Shown here one piece after another: positions 1 through 7,947 of a stretch of DNA of 64,000 nt (position 1 is the stretch's first letter; every line of letters begins with the position of its first letter). The stretch is from positions 1-64,000 of the forward strand of contig NZ_JAVHUW010000033.1 of NCBI RefSeq assembly GCF_030954495.1, given 5' to 3'. The position numbers and the translations under genes were made by a program. The stretch comes from Candidatus Desulfosporosinus nitrosoreducens (GTDB lineage Bacteria; Bacillota; Desulfitobacteriia; Desulfitobacteriales; Desulfitobacteriaceae). Below the pieces are notes generated by a model. It searched no databases. It was not told the origin of the DNA and saw only the letters and a list, made by a program, of their open reading frames with translations.

Positions 1-84
1 GATTTTTTTCCTTAAGGCGTAGCAAAAGGACCAGACTGAAGCAATAGCAAGGACTAAGAAAATGATAAGCCAAGCCGGACGCAT
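1..84 (-). CDS. N-terminus of a small membrane protein (cut by window edge)
   Basis: Read on the minus strand, an ATG at 84 sits 6 bases after a GGAGGG ribosome-binding site. It opens a frame that stays open to the window edge, giving 28 residues: MRPAWL, then a run of about 17 hydrophobic residues, then CYALRKK. This is one N-terminal membrane segment followed by a positively charged cytoplasmic flank. The rest lies outside the window, so the family cannot be named. It is divergent from the allantoin operon. Confidence 0.55.
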   Translation of the reverse strand, partial: MRPAWLIIFLVLAIASVWSFCYALRKKI

Positions 85-591
85 AGAAATCCCTCCATTT
101 TAGATAGACTCTCAGCCTTGACCAAGGCATGAGGCATTGGGTTTTAAAAAGGAATTTTGTGTTTCAACTGTATATCACTAGGCGGTTACCCCTTTCCTAA
201 AATTAAGTTGTCAGACGAGTGAAATAATTCACATATTTTTGTGATATTTTACACTTGTTAACTGAAATAGAAACGAACAAACCTTTGGCAGTACGAGGTA
301 AAGATTGATTATCTATACTTATAATACTCCTATATTTTCTTTATGGTCAATATCAATATCTGGATCTCAGCAAAAAATACTTAGCTTAGAAAAATAGGGA
401 TTCAATCCTAACTTACAAAACTAAAATAAGCTTCTGACTATTGTGATTTATCTTATAAGGATAGTTGGGTATGACCATATTTATCTTGATTGTGAGAAGA
501 CGGGAGAAGAAAAATTGGCGAAAATATCAGTGTAAGTTAAAAAATCTGAGAAAGGAGATTTGGAAATTAAATAGTTTTAAGAGGTGGCAAC
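85..591. promoter_or_regulatory. Long divergent upstream region of the allantoin operon
   Basis: About 500 AT-rich bases lie between the divergent partial gene and allC. The clearest element is the perfect palindrome TCACA-N6-TGTGA at 229-244. The same architecture recurs at 59902-59917 ahead of the hydrogenase operon. The allC ribosome-binding site GAGGTGG is at 581-587. No coding frame with a ribosome-binding site was found. I could not assign promoter boxes with confidence. Confidence 0.4.
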
Positions 592-1818
592 GTGATTAAC
601 AAAAAACGACTATACAATCGCTTGATGGAGTTAGGGGAGATAGGGAAACAAAAAGCCGGAGGAATCACCCGGCTGGCATTTACGCCGGAAGACCGCGCCG
701 CCAAAAATCTTGTCGCTTCCTTTATGAAAGAAGCCGGCTTAATTGTTCGTGAAGATGCGGTCGGCAATATTATTGGACGTTTGGAAGGCCGCAATCCGGA
801 GGCTCCTGTGATCCTTACGGGTTCCCATATTGATTCTGTGTATAGTGGAGGAATCTTCGACGGCGCTTTGGGGATTCTGGGAGGAATCGAAGTGCTGCAA
901 ACGATGCAGGAGCAGGGGATCAAAAGTGAATACCCTATGGAGGTTATTGCTTTTAACGATGAAGAGGGAGCCCGTTTTAGTTACAGTATGCTGGGGAGCA
1001 GGGGGGTAATCGGCAGCCTGAAGCCGGAAGATTTGGAACTCAAGGATAAGGAAGGCATCTCCATTGCCGCTGCTATGAAGGCTCAAGATTTAGAACCTAC
1101 GCTTATCCGCTGCGCTGCTCGAACTAAGGGAAGCATAAAAGCTTTTGTCGAATTGCATATCGAGCAAGGTAAAGTGCTGGAGACAAATAATCGGTCCGTA
1201 GGTATTGTCACCGGAATTGTCAATGAGTTATGGCTTAAGTGTACCTTTAAGGGGGAAGCAGGGCATGCAGGGGCTACCCCGATGACCATGAGACATGACG
1301 CTTTAGTTGCGGCTGCCGAGTTTGTCCAAATAGTTGAAAGAGAAGCTAAGAAAACAGGGACAGCGGTGGCCACAGTCGGGAAAATGAGTGTTTTTCCCGG
1401 GGGGATTAACATCATCCCCGGCTCGGTAGAGTTCACCCTTGATTTAAGAGATATTAACCAAGAAGTTAGTGATCGGGTAGAAGATTGCATTTTCCAAGAA
1501 GCAAAGAGAATTTGCCGGGAACGAAGTTTGGAACTGCACACCGAGGTTTTGCAGCGCATACCGCCCGCACCATGTTCGGAAACATTCCAAGGGGCCGCTG
1601 CTGATGCTTTTAAGCATTTGGGTTTTGAGCCCTTTTATCTTCCCAGCGGTGCCGGTCATGATGCTATGCAGCTTGTCAATATCTGTCCGATAGGTATGAT
1701 TTTCGTTCGATCCAAGGATGGAATCAGCCATAATCCCGCCGAGTGGAGCTCGCCGGAGGATTGTGCTGATGGAGCCAATGTTCTTTACCATACGCTTCTA
1801 AATTTGGCGGGCCTTTGA
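592..1818 (+). CDS. allC: Allantoate amidohydrolase (M20 family)
   Basis: A 408-residue metal-dependent amidohydrolase of the M20/carbamoylase family. AllC hydrolyses allantoate to ureidoglycine, CO2 and ammonia. The family's metal-site landmarks are present in order: GSHIDSV with His79, GIFDGALG with Asp90, NDEEGARF with Glu124/125, ELHIEQG, GHAGATPM in the dimerisation domain, and a C-terminal GAGHDAM. The length matches the family. The start is GTG at 592, 5 bases after GAGGTGG. The stop abuts the next gene, an allantoinase, so this is the first gene of an allantoin operon. That context favours allantoate over N-carbamoyl-amino acids or beta-ureidopropionate as substrate, which sequence alone would not settle. 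Confidence 0.88.
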   Translation: MINKKRLYNRLMELGEIGKQKAGGITRLAFTPEDRAAKNLVASFMKEAGLIVREDAVGNIIGRLEGRNPEAPVILTGSHIDSVYSGGIFDGALGILGGIEVLQTMQEQGIKSEYPMEVIAFNDEEGARFSYSMLGSRGVIGSLKPEDLELKDKEGISIAAAMKAQDLEPTLIRCAARTKGSIKAFVELHIEQGKVLETNNRSVGIVTGIVNELWLKCTFKGEAGHAGATPMTMRHDALVAAAEFVQIVEREAKKTGTAVATVGKMSVFPGGINIIPGSVEFTLDLRDINQEVSDRVEDCIFQEAKRICRERSLELHTEVLQRIPPAPCSETFQGAAADAFKHLGFEPFYLPSGAGHDAMQLVNICPIGMIFVRSKDGISHNPAEWSSPEDCADGANVLYHTLLNLAGL

Positions 1819-1844
1819 TTATTAATTTTAAAATAAGAGGGGAC

Positions 1845-3212
1845 ATGACTGTGTTTAACCTAGTTATTAAAAATGGTAAGGTTGTAACAAACGACAGAAT
1901 TTTCGAAGCCTCTATTTGTGTGAATCAGGGTAGAATCGCAGCAATTGTCGAAGCCGGAACTTCATTGGAAGCTGAAGAAGTCATAGATGCTAAAGGAAAC
2001 TATGTGTTCCCCGGGGCTATTGACAGCCACGCACATTTAAATGACCCCGGCTATTGCTGGAGAGAGGATTATGCCCACGGAACGGCTGCAGCAGGGGTTG
2101 GAGGGATTACGACAATTGTCGATATGCCTCTGCAAAATGAACCTGCTATGACGGATGGTAATCTCTTTGACAGAAAAGAGGATATTGTTTCCCCCAACGC
2201 TTATGTCGACTATTGCTTCTGGGGTGGCCTGGTAGACTATAATTTGGACCAATTAAAGGAATTGGATCAAAAAGGATGCGTGGCGTTTAAATCATTTATT
2301 GGCCCTGTTTCTCCGGATTACGTGTCTTTGACGATCGGGCAGGCTAAAGAAGCGCTGGAAATCTTAAAAGAGTGCGATGCTCGGGCAGGGTTTCATTGTG
2401 AAGATTATTCTATCATCAAGTGGGAAGAGGCCAGGGCTCGACGAAAAGAACATAACGATTGGCAGGACTTCTTAAATTCCAGACCCGTCATCGCCGAATT
2501 AATTGCGACGCAAAATATAATTGAGTTGGCCAGAGAACTTGAGGCCAAAGTTCACATTTGTCATGTAAGCCACCCGAGAGTTGCCAAAGTCATACAGGAC
2601 GCTCAGTTGGAAGGCTTGGATGTCACGGCGGAGACTTGCGGGCACTATTTAACGTTTAATGATCAAGATGTCCTGCAGAATGGCAGCCTGTTTAAGTGTG
2701 CTCCCCCTCTGAGAGAAGCGGCTGCTGTCGAAGAAATGTGGGAGTATGTTAACAATGGCACCTTATGCTGTGTCGGTTCCGATCATTCTCCCTGTGAGTT
2801 GAGTGAGAAAAGCGAGGAAAAGCATGGTATTTTCGGAGCTTGGGGCGGTATTAGCGGAATTCAAAATGTTATGCAGGTTCTATTTAGTGAAGGGGTAGTT
2901 AAGAGAGGCTACAGTCCGACGTTACTGGCGAGATCCTTAAGTGCAGGTCCGGCTAGAACTTTCGGAATCTTCGGCAAAAAAGGTGCAATTGAAATCGGTT
3001 TTGATGCTGATCTTGTCATTTTAGATCCTGAAAGAGAATGGGAAATCACCCCGGATTCTTTATATTATAAAAATAAAATTTCAGCTTTCGTAGGTTTAAA
3101 AGGTATGGGTTTGCCGATATGCACCTTGGTAAGGGGGCAAGTTGTTGCCCGGGAGGGCCAATTAGTAGGGCCCAAAGGTTTTGGCAAACTTGTCAAAAAA
3201 CTGAATAAGTAG
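1845..3212 (+). CDS. allB: Allantoinase, first paralogue
   Basis: A 455-residue cyclic amidohydrolase expected to open the hydantoin ring of (S)-allantoin to give allantoate in the cytoplasm. The metal centre is readable: DSHAHLNDPG near residue 60, the carbamylated-lysine segment AFKSFIG near 147, His in HICHVSHP, ETCGHYL, and GSDHSPC near 311. I chose ATG 1845, placed 2 bases after AGAGGGG, over an upstream TTG at 1815 that overlaps allC. A GTG at 1851 with wider spacing is a further option. It is followed by a second allantoinase-like gene; the pair is discussed as a finding. Dihydropyrimidinase or hydantoinase activity is the alternative, but the allC/allE/allA context supports allantoin. 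Confidence 0.85.
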   Translation: MTVFNLVIKNGKVVTNDRIFEASICVNQGRIAAIVEAGTSLEAEEVIDAKGNYVFPGAIDSHAHLNDPGYCWREDYAHGTAAAGVGGITTIVDMPLQNEPAMTDGNLFDRKEDIVSPNAYVDYCFWGGLVDYNLDQLKELDQKGCVAFKSFIGPVSPDYVSLTIGQAKEALEILKECDARAGFHCEDYSIIKWEEARARRKEHNDWQDFLNSRPVIAELIATQNIIELARELEAKVHICHVSHPRVAKVIQDAQLEGLDVTAETCGHYLTFNDQDVLQNGSLFKCAPPLREAAAVEEMWEYVNNGTLCCVGSDHSPCELSEKSEEKHGIFGAWGGISGIQNVMQVLFSEGVVKRGYSPTLLARSLSAGPARTFGIFGKKGAIEIGFDADLVILDPEREWEITPDSLYYKNKISAFVGLKGMGLPICTLVRGQVVAREGQLVGPKGFGKLVKKLNK

Positions 3213-3282
3213 GCTCCTTGTCTGCTTACTTTTATTATAAGCTTTCCCTTAAAGGCACATCACATCTCAGGGGTTGTTTTAA

Positions 3283-3335
3283 CTCTTCCACCTCTCAGAG
3301 ATCGCCGTCCGGCAACCGCGGGAGGTGGAGAGGAA
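3283..3335 (+). other. Intercistronic hairpin between the two allantoinase genes
   Basis: The arms TCTTCCACCTC and GAGGTGGAGAGGA can pair around an inner GCCG-tc-CGGC stem. There is no following T-run, so this is not an obvious terminator. It sits about 40 bases ahead of the preferred allB2 start at 3376 and could act as an mRNA processing or stability element. That role is inference. Confidence 0.4.
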
Positions 3336-3375
3336 TGGCCAAATGCTAAATTACAGCAAATTGGAGGGAATCACT

Positions 3376-4728
3376 GTGAGCACAAACTATGATGTAATCA
3401 TTCGCAACGGAATCCTCGTTTGCCCGGATGGCCTGAAAAAGGCGGATATTGCAGTTGCTGATGAAAAGATCGTGAAAATAAGTGAAGAGATATCAGGCGG
3501 GAGCAAAGAAACCATTGACGCAGCAGGGAATTATGTATTTCCGGGAACAACAGACGGTCATGTGCATTTTAATGATCCGGGCAGAACCGAGTGGGAAACA
3601 ATCATGACCGGAAGCAGCGCTCTTGCGGCAGGCGGCGGGGTTGCGTATTTTGATATGCCTCTTAATTGCAGCCCTTGTACGCTTGATGCCAAAAACTTTA
3701 ACGCCAAGCTTGCTGTGGCCCGGAAGGATTCCTTGGTTGATTATGGATTTTGGGGAGGCCTTACTCCCCGCAATTTAGATAAGCTGGAAGAGCTTGCAGA
3801 GTGCGGTGTTATCGGGTTTAAAGCCTTTTCCTGCGCCAGCGGTATTGATGAATTCGAAAGAATGGATGATTATACGGCTTATGTGGGTATGGAAAAGTTG
3901 GCAAAGCTCGGACTGCCTCTCATGGTGCATTGCGAGAATGCTGAAATTACAAGAGATTTAACGGCAATTGCCCTGGCAAATAATAAAACAACAGTGCGGG
4001 ACTATTTTGCCGCCCGGCCGCCAATCACGGAAATAGAGAATGTTTCGCGCATGATTTCTTTTGCAGAAGAGACCGGTTGTAAATTAATCATTGCTCATAT
4101 CAGTACGGCAAAAGCGGTCGAGCTTGTCACGCAGGCCAGAAGCAGAGGAGTAGACGTCTGCTGTGAAACGATTGGGCATTATTTAATTCTTATAGATGAC
4201 GATGTTGAAAGATTAGGAACAGTGGCCAAATGCTCGCCTCCCATACGGGATAAGGAAAATCAAATGAAAATGTGGGCCAAGTTATTCAACAGTGAGATAG
4301 CCTTTGTTTCCTCCGATCATTCACCCTGCGATCCGCAACTTAAAGATGGGGAATTTTTAAAAGTTTGGGGCGGAATCTCAGCCTGTCAAACAACTCTTCC
4401 GGCTCTGCTTACCCATGCCTACCAGGATAGAAAAGTACCGTTAGGGGATATTGCCAAACTGACGTCGCAAAATGTCAACGAGATATTCAAAATCCCCGGC
4501 AAGGGGAAAATTGCCCTTGGCTACGATGCAGATTTTGCCCTTGTAGACTTGGCGCAAGAATTCACTTTGCAGGCGGAGGATCTTTTCTATAAGCATAAGG
4601 TGAGCCCTTATGTCGGCAACAAATTCTCCGGAATGGTAAGACAAACAATACTCAGAGGGACGACTGTTTTTAAAGATGGGAAGATTGTCTCCGAGCCTAT
4701 TGGCAAACATCTAAAGCCCAATTTATAA
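3376..4728 (+). CDS. allB: Allantoinase-like cyclic amidohydrolase, second paralogue
   Basis: A 450-residue protein of the same family as its upstream neighbour and alignable with it end to end. It has TDGHVHFNDPG near residue 61, GFKAFSC near 148 (carbamylated Lys), VHCENAE, IAHIST, ETIGHYL and SSDHSPCD near 312, so all metal ligands expected of an allantoinase are kept. The start GTG 3376 follows GGAGGG by 7 bases and gives the usual family N-terminus (STNYDVIIRNG). A longer reading from GTG 3325 would add 17 atypical residues. The two copies diverge clearly, so this is not a recent duplication. It may have the same role, act on the other allantoin enantiomer, or hydrolyse a related hydantoin; sequence does not decide. 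Confidence 0.8.
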   Translation: MSTNYDVIIRNGILVCPDGLKKADIAVADEKIVKISEEISGGSKETIDAAGNYVFPGTTDGHVHFNDPGRTEWETIMTGSSALAAGGGVAYFDMPLNCSPCTLDAKNFNAKLAVARKDSLVDYGFWGGLTPRNLDKLEELAECGVIGFKAFSCASGIDEFERMDDYTAYVGMEKLAKLGLPLMVHCENAEITRDLTAIALANNKTTVRDYFAARPPITEIENVSRMISFAEETGCKLIIAHISTAKAVELVTQARSRGVDVCCETIGHYLILIDDDVERLGTVAKCSPPIRDKENQMKMWAKLFNSEIAFVSSDHSPCDPQLKDGEFLKVWGGISACQTTLPALLTHAYQDRKVPLGDIAKLTSQNVNEIFKIPGKGKIALGYDADFALVDLAQEFTLQAEDLFYKHKVSPYVGNKFSGMVRQTILRGTTVFKDGKIVSEPIGKHLKPNL

Positions 4729-4776
4729 AACAAAATTTTCAGAGCTAGAGCAAACAGTGAAAAAGGAGTTGGGTTT

Positions 4777-6174
4777 ATGTCGATAAATTCGGAAAGTCAA
4801 ATTAGCAAAGAAACGCAGATCCAACAAAATTCAGGGCTGGATGAGTCGCTAAAACCGAGGACTGCAGAAGGCAGAAATGTTGGCCCCTTTCATTACATGT
4901 TTATGTGGATTGGCGACGGTGTTAATTTAGGCAATATGACTCTGGGAGCTAGTTTAGTTGTAGCGGGCATCGCAACGTTAAACATCTTTCAGACCTTTGC
5001 CGCAGCCATTATAGCCATTGGCATTATTTCAGCCGTTTTTTCTTTAAACGACAGGCTCGGATATAAAACGGGAATACCGTACGTTGTTCAGCTTAGAATG
5101 TCTTTTGGCCTGAAAGGTTCCGTTGTATCATCACTTTTACGCGGTATTCCCGCCATCATCTGGTACGGCTTTCAAAGCTGGATTGGAGGGACTGCCTTAA
5201 ATGAAATCGTAAAGATCCTCACGGGCGGGGCTTTTGACAATATTGCCGTATGCTTCGTGGTGCTTCAGTTAGTTCAAATCGGGCTTTCCTTGTACGGTTT
5301 CCATGCTATTAAATGGGTAGAATCTTTAACATCAGTTGTTATTATAGTGGCTTTTGCTTATGTGTTTGGTGTTCTTCTGACATCCCACAGCGCAGTTGTT
5401 GCCCAAAAATGGGTTCACGCCAGTGGCTCGTGGGGTCTGCCCTTCTTCGGATTTATTATGGTATTTATGGGAAATTACGCTGCTATTTTCTTGAGTGCGG
5501 CAGACTATTCAAGAGAGTTAAAACCCGGGATTAGAAATGTTAAACGTGGCTCTTTGTACTTTCTGCCTATTTTAATTGCCTACGGTTCCGTTATTTGCAT
5601 TGGTGCGATGCTTGCTTGCGCAACTGGTATTTCCAATCCTGTGAAGGCATTTGCCATTGTGGTTGATAATTCTTATATCACTGTTTTTGTGTCGGCATTT
5701 ATCATTCTGGGGGCAGTTGCCACAAACATGGTTGCTAATATTATCCCGCCTACGTATGTTATTACCTTGCTTACAAAGTTGAAATACAAAGTGGCTGTTA
5801 CCATAACCGGATTGCTTGCTCTATGTTCATTTCCCTGGGTGCTGGTGCAGGATTCCTCGGCTAAGGGTCTGGGAATGTTTATTCTTATCTATTCCGCCTT
5901 TTTAGGTCCAATTGTTTCAATTTTGTTAATTGAATATTATGTATTGAGAAAGCAACATGTAGATGTCGCGGAGTTATATAAAGAAGACGGTCAATTCGCC
6001 GGTTATAATCCGGCCGCTATCCTGGCAATGCTGATCGGAGCCGGTGCCGCCTTTCTCAAAGTAGACCTGGCTTGGATTATCGGCGTTGTTGTGGCAGGAA
6101 TAGTTTATCTTCTGCTCATGAAGTTTGCCTTTAAGGGTTCTAAATTTAAAAAAGGCACGATTTTTGAGCAATAA
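4777..6174 (+). CDS. NCS1-family permease, probable allantoin transporter
   Basis: A 465-residue integral membrane protein with about 12 hydrophobic segments after a polar N-terminal tail of roughly 40 residues. It has NCS1 features (nucleobase-cation-symport-1 family: PucI, allantoin, cytosine and hydantoin carriers): FMWIGDGVNLGNMTLGASLV at the first membrane helix and WYGFQSWIGG in helix 3. It is the last gene of the allC-allB-allB operon, behind AAAAGGAGTTGGG with ATG at 4777, and is followed by a strong terminator. Uptake of allantoin is inferred from the neighbours; purine or hydantoin import is the alternative. Confidence 0.83.
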   Translation: MSINSESQISKETQIQQNSGLDESLKPRTAEGRNVGPFHYMFMWIGDGVNLGNMTLGASLVVAGIATLNIFQTFAAAIIAIGIISAVFSLNDRLGYKTGIPYVVQLRMSFGLKGSVVSSLLRGIPAIIWYGFQSWIGGTALNEIVKILTGGAFDNIAVCFVVLQLVQIGLSLYGFHAIKWVESLTSVVIIVAFAYVFGVLLTSHSAVVAQKWVHASGSWGLPFFGFIMVFMGNYAAIFLSAADYSRELKPGIRNVKRGSLYFLPILIAYGSVICIGAMLACATGISNPVKAFAIVVDNSYITVFVSAFIILGAVATNMVANIIPPTYVITLLTKLKYKVAVTITGLLALCSFPWVLVQDSSAKGLGMFILIYSAFLGPIVSILLIEYYVLRKQHVDVAELYKEDGQFAGYNPAAILAMLIGAGAAFLKVDLAWIIGVVVAGIVYLLLMKFAFKGSKFKKGTIFEQ

Positions 6175-6194
6175 CCATAAATCTGCCCAGTCTG

Positions 6195-6235
6195 AACAAG
6201 AGCCGATTCCCTCATATGGAGAATCGGCTCTTGTT
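6195..6235. terminator. Bidirectional intrinsic terminator
   Basis: Perfect 15-bp arms (AACAAGAGCCGATTC and its complement) enclose an 11-base loop and are followed by an AT-rich tract. It lies between the convergent permease gene and allA and probably serves both. Confidence 0.85.
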
Positions 6236-6283
6236 ATAATTTAATTCTTATTTTTGAGTGATATTTATATCTAAGCAAGCGTC

Positions 6284-6805
6284 TTACAGCTGAATTTCAA
6301 AAGTCACGCCCAGATCGCGAATCTGACAATCACCATCGTAGAGCGGGTTGATAGAATCATCGGTAGTGGCCTTACGTGTTGCCAGAATATAACCAAACGA
6401 TTCTTCAAGGGGAAGAATCGTTCCGTGCCATATTCCGCGATGAATGACAAAGGCGGTATAGCTTTCGAGTAAGAAACAGCGTACAGAGTCGGGCGAAGGA
6501 AGAGCCTCAAGGTCATCAGGATCCGTTGCCGGAGCGACACTGATAATAGCGGGGCCCCCAAAAAGGGGAAAGAATCCTTGAGTAACTTTTAAGTGGCGTT
6601 CTAAGGATGTGAATTTAAATTCTTTGCGCTTAAGTAACGCGTAAACGAATTCGGCCGGGCCATCATCGACTTCAAAAGGTATTCTGTCAGCAAAAACCGG
6701 GGGTATAGATTTAATAGGAGGAACTCCAGGCTCACGTAAAAGTACATGGCCGTAAGGTGCGAAAGCTTCTTTGGAAAAAGGTTCGACTTTAATTAGGCGA
6801 TTCAT
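6284..6805 (-). CDS. allA: Ureidoglycolate lyase
   Basis: A 173-residue protein of the AllA family, which splits (S)-ureidoglycolate into glyoxylate and urea, the last step of this route. Visible signatures are the N-terminal FSKEAFAPYGHVL, SLERHLKVTQGFFPL, and GIWHGTILPLEE with the conserved His near the C-terminal half. The start ATG 6805 follows AAAGGGGA by 8 bases; 14 further upstream codons are open but lack a site. It is transcribed towards the permease gene and divergently from allE, so the pathway is split over at least two transcripts sharing the 6806-7116 region. Confidence 0.87.
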   Translation of the reverse strand: MNRLIKVEPFSKEAFAPYGHVLLREPGVPPIKSIPPVFADRIPFEVDDGPAEFVYALLKRKEFKFTSLERHLKVTQGFFPLFGGPAIISVAPATDPDDLEALPSPDSVRCFLLESYTAFVIHRGIWHGTILPLEESFGYILATRKATTDDSINPLYDGDCQIRDLGVTFEIQL

Positions 6806-7116
6806 TCCGAAAATGTCCCCTTTCATGTTAAGAGTGCATGTTGACATGCTTTGATATATAATTACTCATTTTCTAGTCTAATCCTTTTGCTATATTTGAT
6901 GATACCGCCACGAAATGTTTATCCTAATCTTCTAATTAGGGTATAACTAACTTGACCTGAGCATTGGCATGTTGATAATTTAGGATGTTAATTTATCCAA
7001 GAATGATATTTGGACAAGAGATCTTTTAACCATTTAGGCTAAAGGTAGCCTTAAGTTTGGTCACGAATATAAGAAAAATATTAATATTTTATCAGATTTG
7101 GAAGGAGAGGTTATCC
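6806..7116. promoter_or_regulatory. Divergent promoter region allA / allE
   Basis: About 310 AT-rich bases separate the divergent allA and allE genes. Promoters for both must lie here. On the minus strand TTAGAC and TATATC are separated by 17 bases and could serve allA, but this is weak. No coding frame is supported. It is the natural place to look for a PucR-type operator, which I could not identify by eye. Confidence 0.35.
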
Positions 7117-7878
7117 ATGGGTTATCCAAATGGACCGCTGTCTACGAGAGCGATTGTTAAACACGGCAGATATGCACTAATTCCGCCTGAGGGACGAGTT
7201 AAAAATGTTATTCCTAATCTGGAGAATTGCAATACCAGCATCATTGCGTCTCCTGAGCTAGGGCCGAAATTTGCCATGTATACGATTGAAGTCCTGCCTA
7301 ATGGCGGTACCGGCAATGATTTTAAGGAAGATGGGATTGAAACCTTTGTTTATTGCCTGGGAGGTGTTGGGACAGTAAACGTAGAAGGGAAAGCTTACGA
7401 ACTTACAGAAGGAGGCTTTGTCTTCGCACCGGTTTCCTGCGGGGTAGGCCTCAAAAACACAAGTGATCAGCCTTGGAAGCTTCTCCTTTATAAACAACGC
7501 TATCGGCCGTTAGCCGGTTATGAAGCGAGAGTTGTCGCGGGCAATTTAAATGATATCCCCGATGAGGCCTACGATGGCATGGAAAATGTGCGGATCAAAA
7601 ACATTTTACCTACCGAGTTAGGCTTTGATGTTAATTTTCATACCTTAAGTTTCTATCCCGGTGGCTGTCACCCTTTTGTGGAAACTCACGTTCAGGAACA
7701 CGGACTCTATTTTCTGGAGGGTGAAGGAGTCTACTTAATTGATGATAAGTGGATTCCGGTAAAACCGGAAGATTTCATCTGGTTTGGCCCTTACGTACCG
7801 CAAGCATACTACGGTGCGGGAAGAACACCTTCAACCTATATTTACACTAAGGATTGCAATCGCGACATTGAGTTGTAA
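7117..7878 (+). CDS. allE: (S)-ureidoglycine aminohydrolase
   Basis: A 253-residue bicupin. AllE (YlbA/UGHY) converts ureidoglycine to ureidoglycolate and ammonia, linking AllC to AllA. The N-terminal half carries the substrate-independent cupin (GIETFVYCLGG, GGFVFAPV). The C-terminal cupin has the metal site in CHPFVETHVQEHGLYFLEGEG. The family-typical phrase IPDEAYDGMENVRIKNILP is nearly intact and the length is normal. ATG 7117 follows GAAGGAGAGG. The pucR-like regulator starts about 70 bases downstream on the same strand and may be cotranscribed. Confidence 0.88.
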   Translation: MGYPNGPLSTRAIVKHGRYALIPPEGRVKNVIPNLENCNTSIIASPELGPKFAMYTIEVLPNGGTGNDFKEDGIETFVYCLGGVGTVNVEGKAYELTEGGFVFAPVSCGVGLKNTSDQPWKLLLYKQRYRPLAGYEARVVAGNLNDIPDEAYDGMENVRIKNILPTELGFDVNFHTLSFYPGGCHPFVETHVQEHGLYFLEGEGVYLIDDKWIPVKPEDFIWFGPYVPQAYYGAGRTPSTYIYTKDCNRDIEL

Positions 7879-7947
7879 AATGGAATCAGCTAACAGATAG
7901 CCCGAATTATGAAAATCGAACTCTAATAGATTTCTTAACTTAGGGAG

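Noticed and set aside
6841..6862. TTGACA and TATAAT on the plus strand between allA and allE
   Set aside because: The boxes are only 10 bases apart, too close for a sigma-A promoter.
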